Assembly (NCBI GenBank): GCA_034401795.1
Contig: CM067370.1
Location: 64,174,809 to 64,238,808 of the forward strand
Length of the DNA stretch: 64,000 bases
Origin: Chaetoderma sp. LZ-2023a
Taxonomy: Eukaryota; Mollusca; Caudofoveata; Chaetodermatida; Chaetodermatidae
Direction: 5' to 3'
In this document: positions 1 through 10,196 of the stretch, piece by piece
How positions within the stretch are numbered: position 1 is the first letter of the stretch
Layout of the letters: every line of letters starts with the position of its first letter
The notes under the pieces: generated by a model
Told to the model about the DNA's origin: nothing
Databases searched by the model: none
What the model saw: the letters and a program-made list of their open reading frames with translations, nothing else
Made by a program: the position numbers and the translations under genes

Positions 1-840
1 TCCCTCCTCTGGGGTTTTCCCATATTTCATCTTTTATCAATCCTCTCCAGGGATCTTCTGGTCCTGTTCTTTCCTCTTCATCTTCCATTCTTCTTAATTC
101 CTCTCTTCCTCCTTCTTCCTCTTCCTCATTTGATCATCTTGATCCGATTGTTTCTGTCGTTCTCTCTTTTGAGCTTGAGTTTCAAATTGTTGATTAAGGT
201 ATGGTTTTCTCATTGTTTTCTGTGCTTAGGGATTCGTCCCTTGTTCGTTCTTTCATGTCAGCTTTTTTCTCTATTCTTTCAAGGTTTTCCGCTAGTGGCC
301 TGAATCACTTTCCATGTCCTCTGGTCAGGATGTTGTTTCTGATCACATTCCTTCTGATCAATCTTATTCCTTTTCTGATTCTTTACAGTTTTCTCTTCAA
401 GCTTCCAGGAGACCTTGCTCTCCTCTTTCCATTTGAACTATTGATTCTATGGCCTCTGGTGATTCTTCTCATGATTTTTCTTCTCCATCTCCTAATCCTT
501 CTCCTAATTCTTCAATTCCCAAGTCAGTCAGGGCTGAGGAGATTTTGTCCAGTCAGGGTCTCTTCGGATGTCTGGTCCCTGACTCAGAGGTGGATTGCTT
601 AGACTCCTCCTCTTCCTTTTAAGGACAAGTTTTCCATAGACCTTCCTTCTTTTGTGTCGGCTCTTTCTTCTTCTAATTCTTCTTTCTTATCTCCTCAGGT
701 CCTTCCAATTGTCAATTTGGTCATTAACATGTTAGTTTTCTTTGTGAATGATGTTAATTCTAAGGAATTTTGTCTTGCCTCTAAATGTGATGCTCCCTTT
801 TCAGACCCCAAAAGATGATTACTTACGAGGCGCCACTTCT

Positions 841-976
<136 letters not shown>

Positions 977-981
977 GGACG

Positions 982-1583
982 GTTTTACCGTAACTGTGGG
1001 GACATCACTTTTTTCTCTCATTTTTTGATTTTCATTTCCTTCGTGTTTCTGTGTGCGTTGGCAAAATAAAAAATACTTCTAAGATGGATAGCGATTATTA
1101 CCATTAACTAAAAAAAGTGAGAGAACACTGTGGGGACGGTCCCCACACAGAGCGGGGACCTAGTGAGAGAGTCCCCACAAATGTGAGAAACAGTGTGGGG
1201 ACATACTCTTTGGTTGGCAGTTCATGCATTCGCAGCAGTATGTGAATGGGAGATTACACCGCCGCCTAGTCTGTGCACGTGAGAGTTTATCACATCACGT
1301 GTTCGTATGCCAAGCGCAATATATTTTTTACATGAGAGTGTGAGATAATTTTGTGGGGACATTTCAATGTGAGAGAAGGTGAGAGAAATGAAAAAACGTA
1401 AAAAAATTGAAAAACATGAATCGTGGGGACACAAATTCTAAATATATTTTTTGGACGTTTCACGCTTTTGCCGATCGTTTGAGCGACCGTAATTGTGGGG
1501 ACAGGGCATTGTCCCCACAATCCGAGCATGTCCCCAGAGTGTAGGATCTAGACGTGAAAATGTCCCCGGAATTACGGTAAAAC
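982..1583. mobile_element. 602-bp TIR element rich in GTGGGGAC motifs
   Basis: The ends form imperfect inverted repeats of about 23 bp: GTTTTACCGTAA with CTGTGGGGACA on the left, and its complement with a few changes on the right. The interior holds about ten copies of GTGGGGAC or GTCCCCAC in both orientations. There is no coding capacity, so this is a non-autonomous DNA element (MITE-like). Repeated subterminal motifs are typical transposase binding sites, but no superfamily is recognised. It is flanked on both sides by CT microsatellites in the same orientation. Confidence 0.7.
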
Positions 1584-1585
1584 AA

Positions 1586-1589
<4 letters not shown>

Positions 1590-1647
<58 letters not shown>
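1590..1647. repeat. (CT)n microsatellite, right of the TIR insertion
   Basis: About 58 bp of CT repeats follow the right terminal inverted repeat and end in CTCTCTCTGGA, the same end as the left microsatellite. The pair may be one original tract split by the insertion. Confidence 0.95.
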
Positions 1648-1648
<1 letters not shown>

Positions 1649-2078
1649 ATCTTCCTGGAAGTTCTTTCCTCTCATGTTAATGTTTTTTTCTAAGGTTATT
1701 CAACCCCCTGCTCTTAGAGCGAGAGGGGGGGGGCCAGGCTTATTTTTACAGACCTAGTTCAAGGTCTGGTGGTAGGTCTTCTCACAGGTTTTTCAAGCAG
1801 AGAGAGTGAAGATGTGGCCTCCGCCCGGGTAGGTCCAACCCTTTCTTCTATTTTATTGCTTCTCTTCTCTTCCTCTTCTTGGCTCTGGATCCGTCGGTCC
1901 AGGGCCTTATACATACATGAGAGCATTCAGTCTAGGGTAGGAATTCCTACCCGGTCATTAAATCTTAGTAAAATGAAATGATCTCTATTCATTCTGAAAC
2001 ATTCAATTCTGCATTAATTTTAATTTAACATGGGGGTATGACATGATTTAATCTCATGATTCTTACTCCCAAGTCAAG

Positions 2079-3570
2079 ATGGAGACCATCTCCCAGATCA
2101 TTTCCAGTCTAGATCAGGGTATGTGGTCGTTTTCCATCGATCAAAATGACGCCTTCTTTCATGTTCTCATTCACCCTTCCTTCAGAAAATTCCTGAGATT
2201 TGCTGACAAAGATCGAGTTTGGCAGTTTCGCGCCATGCCTTTTGGCCTGACCACGGCTCCTTTTCTTTTTACTCGCCTAGTCTCAGCCGTGGCAGGAATT
2301 TTACACCGTCGTTCTATCCATCCTCACGTTTATATAGTCGATTGGTTAGTAAAGCAGTCTTCCTCAATTCTCTCAGGAATTCTTCCAGAGGTTTGCAGTC
2401 TGGCATGCAACCTAGGGCAGATTTTAAATCTAAAGAAGTCAAGCCTATGTCCTTCTCAAATCTTCACGCATCTAGACGTTTTTTTCGATCTGGCCCAGGG
2501 TCTAGTCTTCCCCTCAAATCCAAGAATAGAGGCTTTATCAGTGGCAATGGAAATCAGATTTCTGCTAAGAGTGATAGGTTTGATGGTCAGCGTAGAGAAT
2601 GTTATTCCATGGGCTGCGCTGATGAGAAGACCCTTCCAAATGTATTTAATGTCCCTTTGGAAGCAGTCGGTTCACTCAATTTACCATCAGAGAACACTTG
2701 ATTCCTCATCTAGATTTTTGGAAAGATCGTTCTCTGCTTCTGTTCCACTGGTAACGTCCTCCCCTCAGGCGATTATCTTCACAGACGCTTCTCAGGAGGG
2801 ATGGGGAGCGGTCTGGGACTCCCTGTCGGTTTCCGGTCTTTGGTCCCTGGATGAGTCGACAGCTCATATCAACATTCTGGAATTGTGTGCTGTCAAGAAG
2901 GCTCTCCCTTCATGGTCAGATCTTGTGATAGGTCTCAAAGTCTTGATTCGGTCGGACAATTCGACAGTGGTCTCATATCAACAGGCAGGGGGGTACAAGG
3001 TCATCCCTCCTTTGGCTAGAAGTGTGGAACCTTCTCTTATGGTGTCGCAAGAATCAGATTCTTCTAGTGTCTTCTCATGTCCCAGGCAGTCTGAATTTTC
3101 TTGCAGACCAACTGTCACATCCCAGCAAATTCGGCCACACAGAGTGGCAGTTAAAGAGGATGGTAGATCTGTTTGCGACATCTCTGAATGCTCAGCTCTC
3201 CTCTTACATGTCTCCTTTTCCGGACAGTCAAGCCCTGGCGGTGGATGCCCTGTCTCAGTACTGGACAGGAATGTTCGTCTATGCGTTCCCTCGAACGATT
3301 TTGATTCCGTTAGTGTTGAAGAAGGTCAAAGAACAAATCTGTGAGATTCTTTTAATAGCTCCTTTTTGGCCAAAGAGGATTTGGTTTGTAGACCTTCTAG
3401 ATCTCCTGGTAGGCTTCCCTCGTCTTCTTCCATTCTTCCAGGATCTTCTGTCTCAAGTAAGAGGTCTTTGTCTTTATCCAAACCCAGAAATCTTCAGTCT
3501 GTGTGTTTGGAGAATATCGAAACTAAAGTCTACGAGAATAAAGTTTCTTCAAGATCTCCAGTTATTATCG
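2079..3570 (+). pseudogene. RT-RNase H-methyltransferase relic of DIRS copy 1
   Basis: The frame opening at 2079 encodes RT palm motifs including MPFGLTTAPFLFTR. The catalytic box reads YIVDW where intact copies read YIDDW, so one catalytic aspartate is lost. RNase H motifs follow (TDASQEGWGA, ILELCAV, RSDNSTVVSY). Just after the last of these the frame shifts, and coding continues in another frame from about 3022 with LADQLS, TEWQL, VDALSQYW and YAFPRTILI, which match the methyltransferase-like segment of the intact copies. The N-terminal part of RT is missing. This is an inactive copy. Confidence 0.85.
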
Positions 3571-3631
3571 ATTCTTACAGAAGAGAGTCGACCTGCAGAG
3601 TTTTCAAGTGTCGACTTAAAATTTTTGGAGA

Positions 3632-4535
3632 ATGGTGTTCAGACCAAGGTATCGTGCCGATTCTGTTTCTATTCCCCAAGTATTAGACTTTTTAACATAT
3701 CTCTTTGATTCCTTACATTTATCAGCTAATACGGTTAGGGGATATAGATTTTCTCTGGCATCTTCTCTTCCTTGCCTTCTGTGTGCCGATGTCAAGGACA
3801 CTAAGACCTTTAAAGGTTTTTATTAGAGGTCTATGCAATATTCGTACTCCGATAGCTAAGCCTTTATTTTCATGGAACTTGGCTTTGGTTCTTCAAGTCC
3901 TGGCAGGCCGTCATTTTGAACCTCTTTCCTCTATTAGTATTAACGGCCACTGCTAGAAGGTGTTCAGAAATTCATGCTTTTTCTGCTGAAAGGGAGAGAT
4001 TTATAGTTTCAAGAGACGGTTTAGTTTTATATCCCAGAAGGGATTTTTTATCTTAGACTCAGTCTAACCGGTTTCCTGCTAGTCCGATCATTTTAAAATC
4101 ATTATCATCTTTTTCGCCTTCCGACAAACTCTGGTGTCCTGTTAGGGCACTAAGAATGTACAAACAGCGAACTGATTTCAAAAGATTTGGTCTGTCCCTT
4201 TTATGGTTTTCTTATGCGGAAGAGTTAGCTAAGCCGGTCTCAAAGTTTACGATATCCTGATGGATTTGGGAGACAATTAAGCTTTGTCTCCGGAACAAAT
4301 TAATCTCCCCCATATTAAAGCTCACGATGTTAGAGGAATGGCTTCCTCTTTTGCGCTTTTTGCCGGTTCGTATTTAGTTGAAGTCATGCGGGTTGCAGGA
4401 TGGAAATCTGAATCCCTTTTTACAACCTTTTATCTGAAAGATCAGAGTGCAGCAGCCTCCTTCTTTCGTAATATTACGATTTTAACCAAAATAGCCGAAG
4501 ACCATTTACCAAGCACATCTCGCCATTTTCGTTAA
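3632..4535 (+). pseudogene. tyrosine recombinase relic of DIRS copy 1
   Basis: A core-binding-like segment (3632-3826) precedes a broken catalytic domain. The stretch near 3940-4060 contains stops. The final segment, 4284-4535, keeps the HxxR box as AHDVRG, the tryptophan of the W/H position as AGWKSE, and the tyrosine as TFYLKD. The order and spacing match the YR of copies 4 and 5. It is inactive because of frameshifts and stops. Confidence 0.8.
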
Positions 4536-4672
4536 GATTGTAAGAAATGGTGAGAGTATATTTTGGTTTTTATTTGTCTCTAAGTTCAAGTTTACTTGAT
4601 AATCACGGTATGATTGATTTAAATGCACTATTATGTTATGTTATTAACATTTGGATAAGATTGGTTTGATTT

Positions 4673-4781
4673 TTATCCTTGTTTGTTGATTCTCAAATCG
4701 CCTCCCACCTAATGTTTTAAGTGGGGCACTGACCACATCTACGGGTTTAGCAAGTAGTGATTGAATGGTAATGGATGTTTT
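4673..4781 (+). repeat. 109-bp direct repeat, left copy, flanking DIRS copy 2
   Basis: By eye this segment is identical to 13104-13212. It belongs to the 3' region of copy 1, because the right copy continues into the copy 1 ICR. It ends in TTTT immediately before the left terminus of copy 2. DIRS integration by a tyrosine recombinase does not normally duplicate its target, so the repeat needs another explanation (see findings). Confidence 0.9.
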
Positions 4782-4971
4782 CACATCAAGAGTATACTTA
4801 CCTCCCTAATACTTTTGATATTGCTAAATATCGGCTTTCACTCAATAAAACACTCAGATTAAAAACAGTTAGGTGCCCCTACTGGGCAGGGAGTCAGAGG
4901 TAGTCCGGCGGATGCTCGCCCCACCACCGCGCATGCGCCGACTACTACTTCCTCTTTGCTCATTTATTGGC
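4782..4971 (+). repeat. left ITR of DIRS copy 2
   Basis: From about 4795 to 4971 this is the reverse complement of the right ITR at 12888-13070. The outermost CACATCAAGAGTATA is not matched at the right end. Unequal outer ends of this kind are typical of DIRS elements, and here they are both represented in the ICR. The ITR probably carries the promoter. Confidence 0.9.
4929..4938. promoter_or_regulatory. GCGCATGCGC palindrome (NRF-1-like site) in the left ITR
   Basis: The ten-base palindrome matches the core of the animal NRF-1 site. It lies about 125 bp upstream of the putative first Gag codon. The same core is in the ITRs of copies 4, 5 and 6 and at 13412-13421 in the diverged copy 1. Copy 3 has a degraded version. 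A promoter role is inferred. Confidence 0.5.
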
Positions 4972-5062
4972 AAAGGGTTACATGCGGTTTTGTGTTACCT
5001 ATACTTTTCTGCGCGTTACCTTGTTTTTTACTCAAATTTGACGATTCTTGTACGTTGGAAGC

Positions 5063-5113
5063 ATGTCGGAAAGGGAGGATTCGCCTTTGGAAGGAGCGGG
5101 ATCTCTTTATCAG
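5063..5113 (+). CDS. gag exon 1 of copy 2 (17 codons)
   Basis: An ATG at 5063 opens 17 codons that end in CAG followed by a GTGATT donor. All four non-truncated copies have a 51-nt exon here ending Tyr-Gln or Asn-Gln. Joining to the acceptor at 5882 keeps phase 0 and leads directly into the zinc-binding module. The peptide is acidic (MSEREDSPLEGAGSLYQ). Splicing is inferred from conservation and not shown. Confidence 0.65.
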
Positions 5114-5882
5114 GTGATTTCTTTGATATGCTAGCGTGTTTTGTCCCGGTTTAATGTATTTCCGGGACTCGCGCTTACCGTGATTAGCGCCTGTTTATGT
5201 TGGTTTTTTACAACATGGTGCTTCATAAGTCTCATTTCTCTTTGTGTTTTTGTCCACAGGTATCACATAGAAGCTTTGATGGACTTCTCGGCACAAGAGG
5301 ATATGTTTTCTCTCCACCACGGTTCCATTTCCTACTAATACTGTTAGGTTATCTAACCAAAAAATCTATGTTCAGTGAGTTGGAGGCCTGTTATAAAGGT
5401 CTTCTCACTTTGCCCTCTTGATCCAATTCCTTCCCCTTAGGTGGAGAGAATGTAGAGGCGTACTATGGTGGAGTTCTCCGGTTCATCACGTTGGATGGTT
5501 TGTCTGTACAAGTGTCAGGTATCTAATTATTGATAAACAAAAGGGGAGATAATTTCCTTTTTTGCCAATGCTAGAATTGGAAGGAGTTATCTCTGTATAT
5601 CTGATTGTTGTGTACTCGAAATGCCAATTCAACGGGAATGTTCCGGTTTTTTCTTATACAATTCGTTCTTGCACTTGGTGCTTGTTGCGGATCGATTATT
5701 TTGGTCACGGGAGTGATGACGTCATAATCGGCCTTGGCCTTTATTAACAATTAACGTTTTGTCCAAGGCTGGTTCTTCTTGATTTGCGATCTTGAGGATC
5801 CTGTCCCTCTCTTTTTAGTTGGTTTTGAGTTCGCTAACCTTAACTATCTTGCTCATTGTCCCTGTCCTTTGTCCTGTTTCAG
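5114..5882 (+). other. gag intron / regulatory leader of copy 2
   Basis: This 769-nt interval separates exon 1 from the gag body and ends in the pyrimidine-rich acceptor CCTGTTTCAG. It contains an internal acceptor-like GTCCACAG immediately followed by GT near 5260, TATAAAG at 5392-5398 followed by a pyrimidine-rich stretch, and a palindromic CRE-like TGACGTCA at 5717-5724. All three are conserved in copies 4, 5 and 6. No reading frame is conserved between the two subfamilies here. Confidence 0.55.
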
Positions 5883-7932
5883 AGACCTGGTTGCCCGTCC
5901 TGCGGGAGGTTTCTGAAAAACCGCTTCGTTCCGCACTTGTGCTTCAGCTGCAGTCCCTGTGGACCGTTGCTGAAGTGCGACGTATGTAAGCAGTGGGGGG
6001 GGAGATCTAATGTCTGATTTTCTCTCATTGCAGGCAAGGGAGAAGGTGATGGAGGAAGAGAGGAAGAAGAAGGAGAAGGGTTGTAAGAAGGGTAAGAAGA
6101 AGGCCTCATCCGCGGTGGATATGGAGGCCTTCAGGTCCGAAATGTTGCAAGAGATGCAGAGGACAATAAAGGATCTGGTCCCAGAGTTGCTTCGCGGCAT
6201 GCTCCCTGGGCCAGCTCCTTTGTTGTCCTCGGCATCTGCTTACGAGCAGGTGATCCCCGCCTCTGAATCCGGTCTCTTTAGGTCCGGTCCGTTTGTGGAT
6301 TCAGAGGTGGCCCCTTTGTTGGGGGCAGTCCAAGGCCCTGGCAGCAGGCATGGCGCCGCGCCGAGGGGCCGTGGACAACGGTTGTTGCTGGGACCCGCGG
6401 TCTGCTCATCAGACCCCGGGTATCCGCGCGCCGAAGGTGTCAAAGCCTCCTATGGCACCTTTCCTGGCCAGTCCGGGTTAGCTCTCTTTGCTGACCCGGA
6501 GTCTAATCTTTCTGGCCAGGAGGAAGAGGATCTCCTGCTAGGGTCGCCTTCTGAGGACGTGGCCATGGAATACGACGTCTGTGCACCCCTCGCGGGGAAT
6601 GCAGGCGACGTGTTCCATGGTTCTACTCACGCAGGAGTAGATTTCACGGTCCAGAAGGTGTCCCCGGGCGGTGCTGTTGACCACGGATACCGCATACCTC
6701 GGCTTGCCGATGGTGTTGCTGGTGCTGGTCAGACCCGTGGTAGAGCGGTGTTTACCCCACGCTCTGCCACGGCGCCTGCTCCTGGTCAAGCCGCGGAGTT
6801 TAGCATGCCTGCTCTCTCGGGCCCGCATGCTTTTCCAGGCTTGCCAGGGGTATCAGCTTATCCGCCGTCGACGTCAACTGCGAGTGCTCTGGAGGAAGAC
6901 GAAGGCCCTCGTCTAGTAGAGCGCTCGCAGTTAGCCACGGAGGAGGATTGGTCGGACGCTTGCCAGTGGCTGGTAAGTGTTCGGCCCGATCTACCCGTGG
7001 AGCTGCCGGCTAGCCAGCGTGACCATAGGCCGTGGTTAGCTGGTAGGCCGGCGGCTACCGCTATGCCATCTCTGCCGCTGGCTGAGCATGTCGTGGACAT
7101 GTTCGAAGCGGCGGAGGTGTCCATTAAGGTTAATGGACGTCTCGCGAAGGCCCCTCGCGAGGTGGCGAAGCGTTGCCGCATCGTGCCCCTGGATTACCAG
7201 CGGTACGGTGTGGTGCCGAAGCCAAGCGTTGATGATCGCGCGGCTTTAGGCGAAGATGCGCGGCCGGGCTCCCGTTCTGACACGGGAGTCTTGTGCTCGA
7301 ACGCGTTGCGTTCGGCGAATGCCGCGCTGCGTGATGCGGAGGAGAGTGGGAGGGCGTCGATTGCCGCTCTGTCCCACGTCTCCCAGCTGCTACAGGGGGT
7401 GGTAGCGGCCTCCGCATCACGCCAGCCAAGCCCGGTAACAGTCCAGAGAGCCATCCAGGATGGTATCAACCTGGCTTTGGACTGTTTGACGCGGGCGGTA
7501 ACCAGAAGTGTCCGGGCGAGGCGCACGTTTGCGCTTGACAATCTGTGCCCGTCCCAGGACCTGTATAATAGGCTGCTGCGGACGCCTATGACAGGTCCTG
7601 GTCTCTTTGGAGGTGAGGGAAGCAGGCACCTCCAGGAGACGGTCACTCTGGTTAACAACCAGAGGGCGCTGCGTGAACAATTTGAGGTGCTCCGGCGGGA
7701 GCGTGTTCGCGCGGCACCCCCTGCGTATCGTCCTCTGCAGGCTCGAGGTGGTGCTGGCCAAGTCAGAGGCCAGCCACCGTCGCAACGTAGGCCTAGGCCA
7801 CGGGCGATTCGGCCAGCAGCGAGGGGGGCGCAGGCTCCCCAGCCGCACCCAGCCAGACAGCCGCCCGCGCACTGTGGTGCGCGCGGCGCTGGGCGGGGCG
7901 CGCGGGGATCTGGTCGCGGTAATCGGGTCTGA
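5883..7932 (+). pseudogene. Gag of DIRS copy 2 (frameshift in the zinc-module linker)
   Basis: From 5883 the frame encodes a zinc-binding module, C-x2-C, H-x-C-x2-C-x2-C and C-x2-C. A G-run at 5995-6002 has one base more than in copy 4 and leads to a stop at about 6020. The rest of Gag is open from the Met at 6010: a Lys/Glu-rich helical stretch, a Pro/Gly/Ser-rich middle, a conserved region near residues 290-560 (EEDWSDACQWL, LAEHVVDMF, LDYQRYGVVPKPS) and a tail ending RGSGRGNRV. DIRS Gag is presumed to bind RNA. The extra base probably inactivates full-length Gag, though initiation at 6010 could still yield 640 residues. Confidence 0.8.
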
Positions 7933-10063
7933 TGGCCTGGTTACCGCGGTGGGAACCACTCCGGTGTTTCACTCCGAGAGAACAGTGCCACTCTGGCCCT
8001 CCTTATGTCCACCTCTATCCCTAGGTGGACCGGTGGGCGGCCGTTTGGCCGCCCACTTGCCAGAGTGGAAGCGGTTGACTCAGGACCGTTTAGTCTTGCG
8101 ATGGCTTTCAGTCGGGTATCGTCCCGACTGGGTGACAGGCCCGCCATCGCGACTGTCTCTCGCGCCGATCTGGACTCCTATTCCACGGGATCCGGATCAG
8201 AGGTTGTGTATCGAGGAGGAAATAAATTCCCTCATACTAAAAGAAGCCATTCAGCCGGCACAGAGGTGCCCGGGCTTCTATTCAACCCTGTTCTTAGTAA
8301 CAAAAAACACCGGAGGGTGGAGGCCGATTCTCAACCTCAAGCCATTGAACAAGTTCATAGAGACGCCCAGTTTCAAGATGGAGACTGTGCGCTCGGTGTT
8401 GGCGGGGTTAGAGCGAGGAATGTGGACAGCGTCAATAGATTTGAAGGATGCTTATTTCCACATTCCCATAGAGAGGAGTTTCCGTCGATTCCTGAGATTT
8501 GCATTTCAGGGCCGGCGGTGGGAATTCAGGGTGTTACCCTTCGGGATTTCCACGGCTCCTCGGGTCTTCACCCGTGTGGTTCTCGCGATCACTGCATACC
8601 TCCGCAGGAGAAGCATAGCAGTCCACACGTACATAGACGACTGGCTGTTGAAAGCACACACCCGGGAATCGTTGTCAGCCAATCTGGAGATTGTTTTGAA
8701 AACTCTCTCAGACTTGGGCTGGATGATCAATTTCCCGAAATCAGAGCTAACTCCATCCCAGAAGTTTGTTTACCTGGGCATGTTCTTCGATCTGGAGACG
8801 GGGTATGTGTACCCCACTCAGGAGAGGGTTCAAATACTCATCTCGGTAATACAGTCGGTGTGCGACAGTCGTCATGTCCTGGCACGGGTTTACTTGAGAA
8901 TGCTGGGCTTGATGGTTTCTTTGGAACCAGTCATTCCGCAGGCCGCCTTGCGCAGGCGCCCGATCCAGTTGTTTCTCATGACACAGTGGACCCAGAGTTC
9001 AGGTTCGCTGGACTCGAACGTGTCAGTGTTGGCGCCTCTGATTCACCACCTGCAATGGTGGTTGAATACAGAGAATCTCTTGCCGGGGGTTTTGCTAACC
9101 CCTCCCCACCCTCAGGTGACTGTGTATACAGATGCATCGATGGAGGGGTGGGGAGCTTGTCTGGAAGAGTCCACAGTATCAGGGCTTTGGGATCTGGATC
9201 AGTCCAAGGAACATATCAATCTACTAGAGCTAAGAGCAGTAGTCCTGGGCCTGGAACATTTCTTAAAGAATGTTCAGGGCAAGATTGTTCTGATTCGTTC
9301 AGACAACTCGACAGTAGTGACTTACATAAACCGCCAGGGCGGAACGAAGTCGCCCAGTCTCTGTATGATGACATGGAAACTGCTTTGTTGGTGCCTGGAT
9401 CATGGGATCACCTTGAAAGCAGTTCATATTCCGGGGAGGTTAAATCTGCTAGCAGACTCATTGAGCCGAAGGATGAGTGTTTTACCCACGGAATGGCAAC
9501 TAAATCAATGTGTGGCGGATCGTCTGTTCGACCATTGGGGGAAACCCAACATAGATTTGTTCGCAATGAAGAAGAATGCGAAGATGACGACGTACGTCTC
9601 TCCGATTCCAGACCCAAGCGCTTTCGCAACAGATGCGTTAGCTATCAGCTGGGAGGGAATGTATGCATACGCATTCCCCCCAGCAATCCTGATTCCAAAG
9701 GTGCTTCAGAAAATCAGGCAGCAGGAGTGCCAAGTGCTTCTGATCGCCCCGGATTGGCCAAGCCGATCGTGGTATACGGATCTGCTGGACCTTCTGGTCT
9801 GCAATCCGGTTCCGCTGCCTCTGATGGACAACCTTATCTTCCAGGGCAAGGCCCTTCACGACAATCCGTCAATGTTCCGATTGACTGCGTGGATGTTGTC
9901 AAGGAATCTAGAATTAAGGAGGGCTTTTCTGAGCAAGCGGCCATGTTTATGGCCAAAGCCAGGAGGGGGTCAACCTCCAGAGCATATAATTATAAAATCA
10001 ACAGATTTGCAGAATGGTGCTCAAAAAGATGTATTGATCCAATGGAATCATCTATTCAGGTAG
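7607..10063 (+). CDS. RT-RNase H-methyltransferase-like polyprotein, copy 2 left half
   Basis: The frame is +1 relative to gag and overlaps its end; recognisable RT sequence starts near 7930, so the Met at 7607 is only the first in the frame and the true start is unknown. RT motifs run from WRPILNLKPLNKFIE through SIDLKDAYFHIPI to the catalytic YIDD at 8630-8641. RNase H carries TDASMEGWGA (near residue 509), LLELRAV, RSDNSTVVTY and LLADSLSRR, with all acidic residues present. A C-terminal segment (TEWQLN, NIDLFA, DALAISW, YAFPPAILI) resembles the Dam-type adenine methyltransferase domain known from DIRS1 elements, with FPP where related enzymes have a PP motif. The ORF is complete and ends at 10063. 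It synthesises DIRS DNA; the methyltransferase role is unknown. Confidence 0.88.
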   Translation: MEVREAGTSRRRSLWLTTRGRCVNNLRCSGGSVFARHPLRIVLCRLEVVLAKSEASHRRNVGLGHGRFGQQRGGRRLPSRTQPDSRPRTVVRAALGGARGDLVAVIGSDGLVTAVGTTPVFHSERTVPLWPSLCPPLSLGGPVGGRLAAHLPEWKRLTQDRLVLRWLSVGYRPDWVTGPPSRLSLAPIWTPIPRDPDQRLCIEEEINSLILKEAIQPAQRCPGFYSTLFLVTKNTGGWRPILNLKPLNKFIETPSFKMETVRSVLAGLERGMWTASIDLKDAYFHIPIERSFRRFLRFAFQGRRWEFRVLPFGISTAPRVFTRVVLAITAYLRRRSIAVHTYIDDWLLKAHTRESLSANLEIVLKTLSDLGWMINFPKSELTPSQKFVYLGMFFDLETGYVYPTQERVQILISVIQSVCDSRHVLARVYLRMLGLMVSLEPVIPQAALRRRPIQLFLMTQWTQSSGSLDSNVSVLAPLIHHLQWWLNTENLLPGVLLTPPHPQVTVYTDASMEGWGACLEESTVSGLWDLDQSKEHINLLELRAVVLGLEHFLKNVQGKIVLIRSDNSTVVTYINRQGGTKSPSLCMMTWKLLCWCLDHGITLKAVHIPGRLNLLADSLSRRMSVLPTEWQLNQCVADRLFDHWGKPNIDLFAMKKNAKMTTYVSPIPDPSAFATDALAISWEGMYAYAFPPAILIPKVLQKIRQQECQVLLIAPDWPSRSWYTDLLDLLVCNPVPLPLMDNLIFQGKALHDNPSMFRLTAWMLSRNLELRRAFLSKRPCLWPKPGGGQPPEHIIIKSTDLQNGAQKDVLIQWNHLFR

Positions 10064-10196
10064 TGGCTGATTTCCTCTGTCACCTATATGATGCCTATAG
10101 CCTCAAGCCTAACTCTATTGCTGGTTATAAGTCAGCTTTAATGACTGTTATTCCTTGCTTGGCTAATAGGGGGAGTGATAACACACGTGTCATGCG
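9943..10196 (+). pseudogene. tyrosine recombinase N-terminus, copy 2 left half (cut by N run)
   Basis: From the Met at 9943 this matches the start of the intact YR of copy 4 (KARRGSTSRAYNYKINRF), the core-binding part. Homology stops near 10178. The last 18 bases before the N run (containing ACACGTGT) do not match any copy here and are probably a contig-edge artefact. No catalytic residues are present. Confidence 0.75.

Noticed and set aside
4873..5154. 93-codon frame across the left ITR and leader (also 27233-27514)
   Set aside because: It runs through the ITR and exon 1 in the wrong frame and is not kept in subfamily B.
5197..5421. open frame after the internal acceptor in the gag leader
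   Set aside because: Open in subfamily A only; copy 5 has stops after about 12 codons. Kept as part of the leader description rather than as a gene.
7194..7658. long antisense frames over gag and RT in every copy
   Set aside because: Shadow frames produced by GC-rich coding sequence; no domain and no initiation context.
10180..10196. ACACGTGT palindrome before the N run as a regulatory site
   Set aside because: The last bases before the gap match no DIRS copy and are most likely a contig-edge artefact.
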